The notes under the pieces are model-generated. The model had not been told where the DNA came from. It searched no databases and saw only the letters and a program-made list of their open reading frames with translations. DNA of 64,000 bases from Oscillospiraceae bacterium (GTDB lineage Bacteria; Bacillota; Clostridia; Oscillospirales; Ruminococcaceae). Position numbers and translations under genes: made by a program. Below, piece after piece: positions 7,661-15,113 of this stretch (position 1 is its first letter; every line of letters starts with the position of its first letter). The stretch spans positions 45,411 through 109,410 of the forward strand of contig JAUNJJ010000001.1 of NCBI GenBank assembly GCA_030533325.1. The letters run 5' to 3'.

Positions 7661-7912
7661 TTATGAGAGAAGATAATCTTCTGCTACATCATTCACGAAG
7701 TCCGGGTGAACTATGTTTCTTACAAGTGTCTCTATGAAGTCTATAGCGGCTTCCCTGCGTGATGTGAAACTGTGAAGAACAGCTTCTCTGTTTGTTAAGT
7801 TGTCTCTTACCATTATACCGTATACATTCTGATGGGTATCATTGTCCTTTTCACAGAAAGCAGTGTAGATAAGTTCTGAGTTTCCAAGACATTCATTGTA
7901 AATTGTTTTCAT
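7661..7912 (-). CDS. Small cytosolic protein, DUF6514-like
   Basis: An 83 aa protein without membrane segment or signal peptide. The sequence YGIMVRD, a central helix REAAIDFIETLV and the C-terminal DVAEDYLLS resemble DUF6514, a small family of unknown function in Clostridia; this assignment is from memory. The ribosome binding site CAGGAGGAAATC is strong. The notable point is its promoter (7987-8015), which carries the same tandem upstream element as the Tad pilus operon promoter 46.7 kb away. The 5' untranslated region is about 68 nt. Function unknown. Confidence 0.75.
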   Translation of the reverse strand: MKTIYNECLGNSELIYTAFCEKDNDTHQNVYGIMVRDNLTNREAVLHSFTSRREAAIDFIETLVRNIVHPDFVNDVAEDYLLS

Positions 7913-7986
7913 AGTGATTTCCTCCTGAATAAATATTTTATATTTTTTGTTTTGCTGTTTTGTTTTTGTTTATCGGGTATGGTCTA

Positions 7987-8056
7987 ATTATATATTATTG
8001 GTTCGGTGAATGCAATAGTTTCGCCCTAAGAGGTAATTCAAAATCCCTAAGAGGTA
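7987..8056 (-). promoter_or_regulatory. Activator-type promoter, copy A (tandem TACCTCTTAGGG elements)
   Basis: On the minus strand two direct copies of TACCTCTTAGGG start at 8056 and 8035 (period 21 bp). A -35 box TTGCAT begins at 8015, exactly 20 bp after the start of the second copy. A 17 bp spacer and TATAAT (7992-7987) follow. The same arrangement occurs at 54727-54796. Sequence outside the elements and the CGAAACTA segment before the -35 differs, so this looks like a functional binding site and not a recent duplication. Confidence 0.75.
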
Positions 8057-8084
8057 TTTTATTTCCATATAAAGGTAAAAAACA

Positions 8085-8116
8085 GCCAGTTAATAGACTA
8101 TTGTCTATTAACTGGC
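8085..8116. terminator. Perfect 14 bp hairpin
   Basis: GCCAGTTAATAGAC and GTCTATTAACTGGC pair perfectly around TATT. On the minus strand six T follow within a few bases, giving a factor-independent terminator shape. It would stop leftward transcripts before the promoter at 7987-8056. No gene on that strand is evident upstream of it. Confidence 0.65.
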
Positions 8117-8256
8117 CTTGTAAATTCCAAAAGCAGCTCATTTATACGGCAGGGGAAACGTTATTTCTAAAAAAACAGGTATTATTTTAACTGTTTATCA
8201 TAATGATATGCAAACTGGTTATTTTTCCTGTACATAGTATATATTTTTATAATATC

Positions 8257-8303
8257 AGAGAGTTATACTCTCCCCGCTTATAGAAGTGGGGGACTTCTTG
8301 TTA
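8257..8303. mobile_element. Possible solo IS200/IS605-type end hairpin
   Basis: GAGAGT/ACTCTC is followed by CTCCCC...TGGGGG and an overlapping AGAAGT/ACTTCT. In my recollection this hairpin style is typical of subterminal ends of IS200/IS605 (TnpB-carrying) elements. No transposase or TnpB reading frame is present nearby, so at most it is a remnant or a non-autonomous element. Confidence 0.35.
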
Positions 8304-8589
8304 ATATAGGTTAAAACGAAAAAAGCCAGGCACAGAACAATGAAAAACAAACTATTAGCATGGCACTACACTGGAAAACAAGAAAGATTTTAGGAGAAAA
8401 TTGCGGTTGTAAACCCATTTGCAACTCATTTTAAACCTCACAACCGAATATTTTCAACCTTGATGCAACCACGTGTGGAAGAACAAATAAATCCGACTTG
8501 CAGAGAGGTACCTTCAAAAAGCGATTGTCAACTACAGCATAAACTAAGTTTGCAATTTTTGAAAAACAGTGTGTCGGTAAAAATAAAAA
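8304..8589. other. Non-coding spacer upstream of the coiled-coil DNA-binding gene
   Basis: I see no convincing gene here. A short minus-strand frame (8431-8619) has no ribosome binding site and atypical composition. The stretch contains GGTTGTAAACC- and CACAACCG-type words (8402-8455) that recur in the spacer before the HicB-like gene. Confidence 0.5.
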
Positions 8590-8670
8590 GTTGTCAAATA
8601 TAAAAAAATATATTGACAACTCGTCGATAAAAAGATATAATTATAGTATCAGTTATGTTCAGTTGACAAC
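8590..8670 (+). promoter_or_regulatory. Consensus promoter flanked by TTGACAAC repeats
   Basis: TTGACA (8613-8618), 17 bp and TATAAT (8636-8641) match consensus exactly. GTTGTCAA (8590-8597) and TTGACAAC (8613-8620) form an inverted repeat across the -35. A third copy, GTTGACAAC (8662-8670), lies in the transcribed leader. This looks like an autoregulated promoter, with the downstream HTH protein as the obvious candidate repressor; that assignment is inference. Confidence 0.7.
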
Positions 8671-8697
8671 ATATTTTGTTTGCCGGGAGGGAATCAG

Positions 8698-9282
8698 ATG
8701 GAGCAGACAGAACAGCAGTATGTTACAATAAAAGAATTCGCAACTCTTGCCAACGTAACTACTCAGGCAGTTTATAAACGATTAAACCAGACTGACAGTG
8801 CTTTAAACAAGTATATTCAGTATAACGGAAAAATGAAACTTATCAGCAAGGAAGCACTGGAGCTTTTTGCTGATGCCCCTGTAAACCAGCAGAATCAGAC
8901 TGCAGATGGTTCAGATGGGGTATATGAGGATCTCAGTATTCAGGCACAGACCAATTTATTCTCATCATATTTTGATGCAACCCTGAAAGTCCTTTCTGAT
9001 CAGATTACATCAAAAGATCAGCAGATAAAAGAACTTATGGAAAGCAGCAGCAGTCAGAGTCAGAAGATGCAGGAGCAGTTGGTTGCAAAGGATAAACAGC
9101 TGCAGGAACAGCTTTCGGCAAAGGATAAGCAGATTGCTGAGTTGCAGCGGCTTATAGATCAGCAGCAGCAGCTTCACAGAGCAGAGCAGGAACAGTTCAG
9201 ACTTATTACCGCTGGTGCAAATGAGAAAAAAGGATTCTTCAAGAGACTTTTTCACAAAAAGGACAATGAAACTTCAGTTTAA
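8698..9282 (+). CDS. HTH plus coiled-coil protein (plasmid-type DUF536-like)
   Basis: A 194 aa protein. Residues 8-60 form a MerR-like helix-turn-helix (TIKEFATLANVTTQAVYKRL). Residues 95-170 form a long Gln/Lys-rich coiled coil with repeated AKDKQLQEQL-type heptads. The last 15 residues are basic (KKGFFKRLFHKK). This arrangement resembles small DNA-binding proteins (DUF536 type) associated with Gram-positive plasmids. ATG 8698 follows GGGAGGG; an upstream TTG at 8680 lacks a ribosome binding site. Repeated TTGACAAC words surround its promoter. The cellular role is unknown. Confidence 0.75.
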   Translation: MEQTEQQYVTIKEFATLANVTTQAVYKRLNQTDSALNKYIQYNGKMKLISKEALELFADAPVNQQNQTADGSDGVYEDLSIQAQTNLFSSYFDATLKVLSDQITSKDQQIKELMESSSSQSQKMQEQLVAKDKQLQEQLSAKDKQIAELQRLIDQQQQLHRAEQEQFRLITAGANEKKGFFKRLFHKKDNETSV

Positions 9283-9290
9283 AACATAGT

Positions 9291-9337
9291 AACAAACGAG
9301 GTTGTTAGCCCTGCAAAGGCTAACAACCTCGTTTGTT
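9291..9337. terminator. Bidirectional terminator between the HTH gene and prmC
   Basis: A perfect 20 bp inverted repeat (9291-9310 with 9318-9337) with a 7 nt loop, built around GAGGTTGTTAGCC. It ends at the prmC stop codon and serves both convergent genes. Confidence 0.85.
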
Positions 9338-10191
9338 TATTTGTAAACCCCGGAAACAACCCGTATAATACCACTAAGATCCGGATAGGTTTTTATATCG
9401 GAGAAACCGTTTTTTATAAGAATCTCTGAAACATCTCTTTCCTGGTTTAAACCAATCTCAAAAAAGATCATACCGCCTTTTTTCAGAGATTGTTTCCAGA
9501 TGGATGTTATTCCACGATAGAACATCAGACCGTCCTTACCGCCCCGGAGAGCCATTTTCGGTTCGAATGATACTTCTTTCTGAAGTACACTCATATCTTC
9601 CGGAGTCAGATAAGGCGGATTGGATGTAATTATATCTATATTCTTAAAATTACAGCACAGACCCGGATCAAGCACATCTCCGTTGTATACAGTTACTTTC
9701 GACCGGTTAAGTTCGATATTTCTTGTAAGATAGTCCATAGCTTTGTCAGAGTACTCTACAGCACCAATTCTTGCACTGTTAAGATGTTTTTCAAGAGCTA
9801 TTGCAATACATCCGCTGCCGCTGCACAAATCAAGAATATACGGTGATGCATTGGTTGTTGATGCAACCTGGTTTAATACACATTCAACAAGAGTTTCAGT
9901 ATCCTGACGAGGAATCAGAACTCCTTCACCTACATAAAAAGGAAGTCCGAAAAATTCCCATTCACCAAGTATATACTGAAGAGGGTATCCTGTAATTCTC
10001 TTTCCGGCAATTTTCTGAACCAGTGAAACCTGTTCGTCTGAAAGAGCAAGGCCTGGGTTTGCAATCATTTTCTCATGTCTGATACAAAGGGCGTGTTCAA
10101 GAATACAACGTGTTTCAAATATGTAGTCATCTATATTGCTTTGTTTCAGAAGAATTTTAAGGTTGGTTGATAGTTGACTTATGGTTACCAA
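9337..10191 (-). CDS. prmC: Release factor glutamine methyltransferase
   Basis: Methylates the GGQ glutamine of peptide-chain release factors using SAM. At 284 aa the length is normal. It has an N-terminal helical domain, a SAM-binding motif I DLCSGSG (residues 121-127) and the NPPY active-site motif (191-194). The gene overlaps the end of the upstream YqhQ-like gene by 7 bp, so translation is probably coupled. In many Clostridia these two accompany prfA, which is not seen here. Confidence 0.95.
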   Translation of the reverse strand: MVTISQLSTNLKILLKQSNIDDYIFETRCILEHALCIRHEKMIANPGLALSDEQVSLVQKIAGKRITGYPLQYILGEWEFFGLPFYVGEGVLIPRQDTETLVECVLNQVASTTNASPYILDLCSGSGCIAIALEKHLNSARIGAVEYSDKAMDYLTRNIELNRSKVTVYNGDVLDPGLCCNFKNIDIITSNPPYLTPEDMSVLQKEVSFEPKMALRGGKDGLMFYRGITSIWKQSLKKGGMIFFEIGLNQERDVSEILIKNGFSDIKTYPDLSGIIRVVSGVYK

Positions 10192-11138
10192 ATGTCATCC
10201 TCCATATTTTCCGGAATACAAGGTTTAATAGCAGCTATTGCAACTTCAATCTGTGAATCATCAGGTTCACGGGTTGTAAGACGTTGAATTTTCAGACCCG
10301 GTGCGGAAATAATTCTTGTAAAGGTATTGTTTTTTCTTCCGGCCAGCCTTATAAGCTCATAGGCTATTCCGATAATAAACGGAAGAAGAATTAGCTGTAC
10401 AAGAAGTCTGAGAAAGATTCTGGTTGTTTTTCCGTATGATGAAAATGACGGAATGAAACAGAATACGAATATACTTGTAAAAAGTGTGATGAATATAAAG
10501 CTTGTCCCACATCTTGGATGAAAACGTGAATGTTTTTTTACGTTTTCAACTGTAAGCTCCTCATGTGCTTCCAGACATGCTATAGTTTTGTGTTCTGCAC
10601 CATGATATTCATATGTTCTTTTTATATCTTTCATCTTTGAAGTAAGAGCAAGATATCCTATGAAGATCATTATTTTAATTATACCTTCAACGGCAGTACG
10701 GAGTATGGTCATATGTTCAACAGGTTTGGTAACCAGAGTTGGTATAAATTTAAACAGAAACAAACTCAGTACCACTCCAATAACCATTGCCACTGCTGAA
10801 AGTATTCCCATAAGCTGTTCACCGAATTTATCGGTCAGCCACTTTTCAAACTTTGTCATTTCTTCCTCTTCATCTTCTTCAGTCATTTGTTTTTCAGCTG
10901 ATTTCATAAGACATTTGTAGCCGGTTACGAGTGATGAAATAAAGTTGAAACTTCCGCGTATAAAAGGTGTTTTCTTGTACCATGGAGCATTTTTCCCGTT
11001 ATTCTCATCCCATGTTTCGAGATCAATCGTTCCGTCAGGGAGACGGCATGCCATTGCTGATTTATAAACCCCTTTCATCATAATTCCTTCAATAAGTGCC
11101 TGACCGCCTATTTTTGACTTATAAACTTCTTTACCCAT
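10185..11138 (-). CDS. YqhQ-like membrane protein (DUF1385)
   Basis: A 317 aa membrane protein with the DUF1385 signature GGQALIEGIMMKG near the N-terminus (residues 11-23), an acidic stretch (EEDEEEEM, about 87-94), four or so transmembrane segments and a conserved YHGAEHKTI block (about 178-186). Its molecular function is not established. It is the conserved upstream neighbour of prmC in Clostridia. The ribosome binding site is AGAGGT. A terminator of the kinase operon lies just upstream, so it has its own promoter. Confidence 0.88.
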   Translation of the reverse strand: MGKEVYKSKIGGQALIEGIMMKGVYKSAMACRLPDGTIDLETWDENNGKNAPWYKKTPFIRGSFNFISSLVTGYKCLMKSAEKQMTEEDEEEEMTKFEKWLTDKFGEQLMGILSAVAMVIGVVLSLFLFKFIPTLVTKPVEHMTILRTAVEGIIKIMIFIGYLALTSKMKDIKRTYEYHGAEHKTIACLEAHEELTVENVKKHSRFHPRCGTSFIFITLFTSIFVFCFIPSFSSYGKTTRIFLRLLVQLILLPFIIGIAYELIRLAGRKNNTFTRIISAPGLKIQRLTTREPDDSQIEVAIAAIKPCIPENMEDDIW

Positions 11139-11180
11139 AAATACCTCTTTTCTGATGTATAAAAAATATTGGTTTAAAGA

Positions 11181-11211
11181 TAAAAACAGGTTGTATTATT
11201 TTGCAACCTGT
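11181..11211 (-). terminator. Terminator of the lipoprotein-regulator-kinase operon
   Basis: ACAGGTTG (11186-11193) pairs with CAACCTGT (11204-11211). On the minus strand five T follow. Confidence 0.75.
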
Positions 11212-11232
11212 ATGAGCTGTATGCTGCATAGT

Positions 11233-12702
11233 TTAATTGTTGTTTTTGTGAGATGATTCTGTTGGAAGAATAATCTCAACTGTAGTACCAACATGTTCTT
11301 CACTTTCTATATTAAGCTGACCATGATGCATGGATATAATCTCATCTGCAACCGCAAGACCAATTCCTGATCCTCTTTTTGAGTGATTTGCCTTGAAAAA
11401 TTTTGTTTTAATCTTAGGAAGATCAGCTGCTGATATGCCGCATCCGTTGTCGCTTACAGTTATGCAGATATGTTTCTCATCAAGCCGGGATGCATTTATT
11501 TCTATATGGCTTTTGTGGTTCGGACTGCTGGAATATTTTATTGCATTGTCAATAATATTTATAAATACTTGTCTTAAGCGGTTTTTATCTCCGAAAATAA
11601 ACGGAAGCATTTCAGGAGAGTTGTAACTGATTACTGTGTTTTCATGTTTTGCTTTTTCAGTATAGATTAGTATTGCATCTTCAAGTTCTGCAAGAATATC
11701 AATTACAGACATCTGCAAAGTAAATTTTCCGTTCTGAATTCTTGAGAAGTCAAGCAGTTCTTCAACCATCTGGGAAAGACGTTCAGTTTCACTTACAATT
11801 ACTCTGATGCCTTTTCTGGTTGTTTCTTCATCGTTTTCTGCATTTATGGTTTCTGCCCAGCCTTTTATCGCTGTCAGAGGCGTTCTGAGCTCATGTGAAA
11901 CTGATGATATAAATTCGTTTTTCATAGCCTCTGCAGTTGACAACTCATCAGCCATATGGTTTATAGAATCACACAGCTGACCAATCTCATCATTTGTTTC
12001 TATTGGAATTCGCTCAGTAAAATCACCCATTGCAAATTTTTTTGTTGCACCGTTTACTTTCTGAACAGGTCTGACAATGGAACCTACAAAGTAAACTCCG
12101 GAAAAAACAAGCGGCAGAAGAACAAGCATACAGCATGTGATAATAAGAAGCGTCATCGCTGAAATGGTGCTGTCTACATCTGAAAGCGATACAACCACGC
12201 GCATTGCAGAGTAGTCTGAGTTTTTGGAGGACACCGGATAGGAAACGGCCATAATCTTTTCATTATTTTCAGATTTTCCGTGCCAGTAACCAAAGCTTTT
12301 GTTTTCCATTGCTTCATCATAATCATCCATTGAAACGGAATCATCAGGTGAAAACCCGGATGATGTAATTACAACCTTTCCTTTTGAGTTGATTGCCATA
12401 AGTTCAATTTTATCCTTATCTGAAAAGGTTTCAACCATGTTGCGGACTTCAGACGAAAAGTTTTTGTTTGTATCAGTTGAATACTTGCTCAGTACACTTG
12501 TTATGGTTGTAAGCTTTCCGGTCAGATACTGCTGGGTTGAAACATAGTAGTAGTTCTGGATTGCATAAATCATTATGGTTGCAATTACAAACAAAATAAG
12601 GATGAGGATGGCCAGATTGTTGAAAACCCATCTGTAAACTATGGAATCTCTCGAAAACCTTTTTTTCTCACCTTTTGAGGTGGTTGTAAACTCATTTTTC
12701 AT
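11233..12702 (-). CDS. Sensor histidine kinase
   Basis: A 489 aa membrane kinase. In order: a basic N-terminus, TM1 (about residues 28-50), an extracytoplasmic sensor of about 110 aa, TM2 (about 180-205), HAMP, HisKA with the phospho-acceptor in SHELRTPLTA, and HATPase_c with N box DNAIKYS, G1 box DNGCGI and G2 GSGIGLA. ATG 12702 overlaps the response-regulator stop by 11 bp (ATGAAAAATGA), which implies coupled translation. An in-frame start further upstream would lie deep inside the regulator gene. The signal is unknown; the operon's first gene is a surface lipoprotein that could be part of the sensing unit. Confidence 0.93.
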   Translation of the reverse strand: MKNEFTTTSKGEKKRFSRDSIVYRWVFNNLAILILILFVIATIMIYAIQNYYYVSTQQYLTGKLTTITSVLSKYSTDTNKNFSSEVRNMVETFSDKDKIELMAINSKGKVVITSSGFSPDDSVSMDDYDEAMENKSFGYWHGKSENNEKIMAVSYPVSSKNSDYSAMRVVVSLSDVDSTISAMTLLIITCCMLVLLPLVFSGVYFVGSIVRPVQKVNGATKKFAMGDFTERIPIETNDEIGQLCDSINHMADELSTAEAMKNEFISSVSHELRTPLTAIKGWAETINAENDEETTRKGIRVIVSETERLSQMVEELLDFSRIQNGKFTLQMSVIDILAELEDAILIYTEKAKHENTVISYNSPEMLPFIFGDKNRLRQVFINIIDNAIKYSSSPNHKSHIEINASRLDEKHICITVSDNGCGISAADLPKIKTKFFKANHSKRGSGIGLAVADEIISMHHGQLNIESEEHVGTTVEIILPTESSHKNNN

Positions 12703-13390
12703 TCCATTTGTAACCGAATCCCCAGATTGTAATGATGTACTGAGGGCTTGAAGGTTCATCTTCAATCTTCATTCGTATTCTTCTTATATTTACATCCACT
12801 ATTTTTTCATCTCCTACATATGTTTCACCCCATATGTGGTTAAGTATACTTGTACGGTCAAGTGCGGTATTTTTATTGTTCATAAAGTACTCAAGAATCT
12901 GATATTCTACCTGAGTAAGATCTATGAGTTTGTTGTTCTTTGATACTGTACGGCTTTTGAGGTTGAGCTGAAACGGACCGGATTCGATTATTGGTGATTC
13001 TTCAGACTTCATGAAACTCATACAAACTCTTCTGTATATTGCGTCTACTCTGGCTGTAAGTTCCGATGGTGAAAACGGTTTTGTCATGTAGTCATCAGCA
13101 CCTATCATGAGACCACTGACTTTGTCCATTTCCTGTGTTTTTGCAGAGAGCATTATTATTCCAAGAGTTGAGCTTTTTTCCCTTAGTTTTTTGCATACAG
13201 TAAATCCGTCGATTCCGGGCATCATGATGTCAAGAAGTGCAACATCAAAATTTCCATGTTCACTTTCAAATACTCTGAGTGCTTCTTCGCCGCAGTTTAC
13301 GTCTGTAACATCATATCCTGCCCGCTTGAGGTTGATTACAACAAAGTCGCGTATAACGTCTTCGTCTTCACATACTAAGATTCTTTTCAT
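12692..13390 (-). CDS. OmpR/PhoB-family response regulator
   Basis: A 232 aa regulator with an N-terminal receiver (acidic pair CEDED at residues 7-11, phospho-acceptor in LLDIMMPG, conserved lysine in TKPFSP) and a C-terminal winged helix ending in IWGFGYKWNEK. The ribosome binding site is AAAGGGGAG. It sits between a lipoprotein gene (20 bp upstream) and its kinase (overlapping). Targets are not evident. Confidence 0.95.
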   Translation of the reverse strand: MKRILVCEDEDVIRDFVVINLKRAGYDVTDVNCGEEALRVFESEHGNFDVALLDIMMPGIDGFTVCKKLREKSSTLGIIMLSAKTQEMDKVSGLMIGADDYMTKPFSPSELTARVDAIYRRVCMSFMKSEESPIIESGPFQLNLKSRTVSKNNKLIDLTQVEYQILEYFMNNKNTALDRTSILNHIWGETYVGDEKIVDVNIRRIRMKIEDEPSSPQYIITIWGFGYKWNEK

Positions 13391-13410
13391 TTTTTAACTC
13401 CCCTTTTTGT

Positions 13411-14748
13411 TTATGAAATAATTTTAAAGTTAAACAGTATTTCACTTGGTGACAGAGAAAGCGGATTACTGCCGTTGTCCGGAAGGCAAGCAAGATAAAT
13501 TGTGTCTCCGAACGAGTATATCTGTTCATAGGCAGCATATTCTTTTTCCTGCATTATTTTTTCTGCTTCTGACGAACCTGCAACGCATATTTTCATGAGT
13601 TCAGTGTGTTTATCCGGATTTTCATCATAGCTGCAGAAAATTATATCATCGTTTGATGATCTGACGGTTACTTTATCTTCCCATTTTTCCGGGAGCATAA
13701 AGGCATATCCGTCTGTTATGCTGTAATAACTTGAATATTTTCTGACAAACATATTGTTTTCGAGAACATACCAGTTGGTCATATATATCTGTTCAGTTTC
13801 AGGTTTATCTTCATATCCTTTGAAAACTGTATTCATAGGAATTTCAATAATACCGTCATTGTCTATATCACGTGAAATCAGATAGGATTTTCTCATTGTA
13901 CGGTTTACAGATGGTGATTCAATATTATCCGCATTTACAGAAGTAAGGGTTAAGGTACCGTTATCATTTGCAACCGGCTTAAGTATTTCTGTTATAATGG
14001 TATTTGTATTAATATAAGAGTCAAGGTAAACTGCGGTTATATTGTCTGAAAGTCTGCCGTATATCATCTGAGCAATATCAGATGAGTTTTCTGAAAGATT
14101 CAGAACAGGTCCGGAAACAAGAGTATTGTTCTGGTCGAGCCATTTTAGCTGTGCAGTGTTTCCTTCAGGATTGTTGTTTATAATCAGAAGCTCATTTTCA
14201 CCATCATTATTTATATCGGTTACATCCATAGCTGAATATGTACCGAGGTACTGAGGTTCAGGTTTCTGTTCATCATCATATACGAAAATCTGCGCACTTT
14301 TTTCAGTTGCACTGCCTGTTCCAATGATGATATTTGTTATATCAGATGCTCCGAGTTTTGATATAAAAACCCGTTCTATTTCATCTCCGTTTGCTGCAAA
14401 GTCGTACATGGAATTCCATTTTCCGTCTTTCTGATCAAGAAAGTTTATACGAAGGGTGGAAAGATCATTGCCGCTGAAGTTTGATTTTTCATAGAATACT
14501 ATAGCTTCTTCGGTAGGTTCGTCATCAATATCAGCAACTACAAAAGCGGAAAGATATGAGCCTGACTTCGGATACTTAAGGCTTATTTTTGAACCGTCTG
14601 CATTAATCAGAGCGTTGTATATCTGCTCATGCTGTTCACTTAGTTTAGGTGGTTTGAGATAGGATTCAACACCGGATATGATTGTACATCCGGACAGTAG
14701 AAATGCTAAGGCTGCGGAAAGGATTACAGTTTTAATACGTGATTTTAT
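13411..14748 (-). CDS. Lipoprotein with FG-GAP/VCBS-like repeats, ATA start
   Basis: A 445 aa exported lipoprotein. The N-terminus has a basic segment, a hydrophobic core and a lipobox LLSGC (Cys20). The mature part contains several acidic repeats of the type DIDDEP, DINNDGENEL and DIDNDGIIEI, typical of FG-GAP/VCBS beta-propeller proteins. No ATG, GTG or TTG exists between the in-frame stop upstream and the signal peptide. The only start with a proper Shine-Dalgarno is ATA 14748, seven bases after GGAGG (14760-14754 region). Starting at the internal ATG 14409 would delete the signal peptide. It is first in an operon with the response regulator and kinase, so it may sense or bind a surface ligand. 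Confidence 0.8.
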   Translation of the reverse strand: MKSRIKTVILSAALAFLLSGCTIISGVESYLKPPKLSEQHEQIYNALINADGSKISLKYPKSGSYLSAFVVADIDDEPTEEAIVFYEKSNFSGNDLSTLRINFLDQKDGKWNSMYDFAANGDEIERVFISKLGASDITNIIIGTGSATEKSAQIFVYDDEQKPEPQYLGTYSAMDVTDINNDGENELLIINNNPEGNTAQLKWLDQNNTLVSGPVLNLSENSSDIAQMIYGRLSDNITAVYLDSYINTNTIITEILKPVANDNGTLTLTSVNADNIESPSVNRTMRKSYLISRDIDNDGIIEIPMNTVFKGYEDKPETEQIYMTNWYVLENNMFVRKYSSYYSITDGYAFMLPEKWEDKVTVRSSNDDIIFCSYDENPDKHTELMKICVAGSSEAEKIMQEKEYAAYEQIYSFGDTIYLACLPDNGSNPLSLSPSEILFNFKIIS

Positions 14749-14787
14749 ATTGACTCCTCCCTTTGTAAATGCTTATACACAATATAT

Positions 14788-14816
14788 ATTATATCATATC
14801 ATCAGGATTTTAGCAA
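14788..14816 (-). promoter_or_regulatory. Promoter of the lipoprotein-regulator-kinase operon
   Basis: On the minus strand TTGCTA (14816-14811), 17 bp and TATAAT (14793-14788), about 40 bp upstream of the ATA start. Confidence 0.7.
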
Positions 14817-14879
14817 ACAATTTCTGGGTTTGCAAAATATTTTTGAACTGCACAGAGGGTTTGATAGCATAACCCGCAT

Positions 14880-14960
14880 AAACACGCCGTTTCAAGGCTG
14901 CGGTTTACAAGTTGCGGGAGAGGTTGTAAATCGGAAACAGCCGGAGTTGTAAACCGAATG
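14880..14960. repeat. Cluster of TTGTAAA-type words
   Basis: Three related segments occur within 80 bp: GCGGTTTACAAGTTG (inverted), GAGGTTGTAAATCGG and GGAGTTGTAAACCGAA. Similar words occur at 8402-8455 upstream of the other TATAATTATAGTA promoter. A GGTAACA...TGTTACT inverted repeat follows (14960-14990). These could be operator sites or remnants of a decayed repeat. Confidence 0.4.
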
Positions 14961-15004
14961 GTAACAATAAATGTGGCTTTTATATGTTACTATTGTGATG
15001 TTTA

Positions 15005-15033
15005 TTGACAAAGAAAAATATAATGCGTATAAT
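15005..15033 (+). promoter_or_regulatory. Consensus promoter of the HicB-like gene
   Basis: Perfect TTGACA (15005-15010), 17 bp and perfect TATAAT (15028-15033). The bases after the -10 (TATAATTATAGTA) are identical to those at 8636. Confidence 0.85.
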
Positions 15034-15113
15034 TATAGTAATGATGCTGGTGTATTATGATGCCGGATGGGAAATGATTAGCTGCTTCCGGCAGCTGAAA
15101 GGAGGATGTAAAT

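Noticed and set aside
8431..8619. A 62-codon minus-strand frame
   Set aside because: No ribosome binding site, overlaps the TTGACAAC operator region, and its composition is that of random AT-rich DNA.
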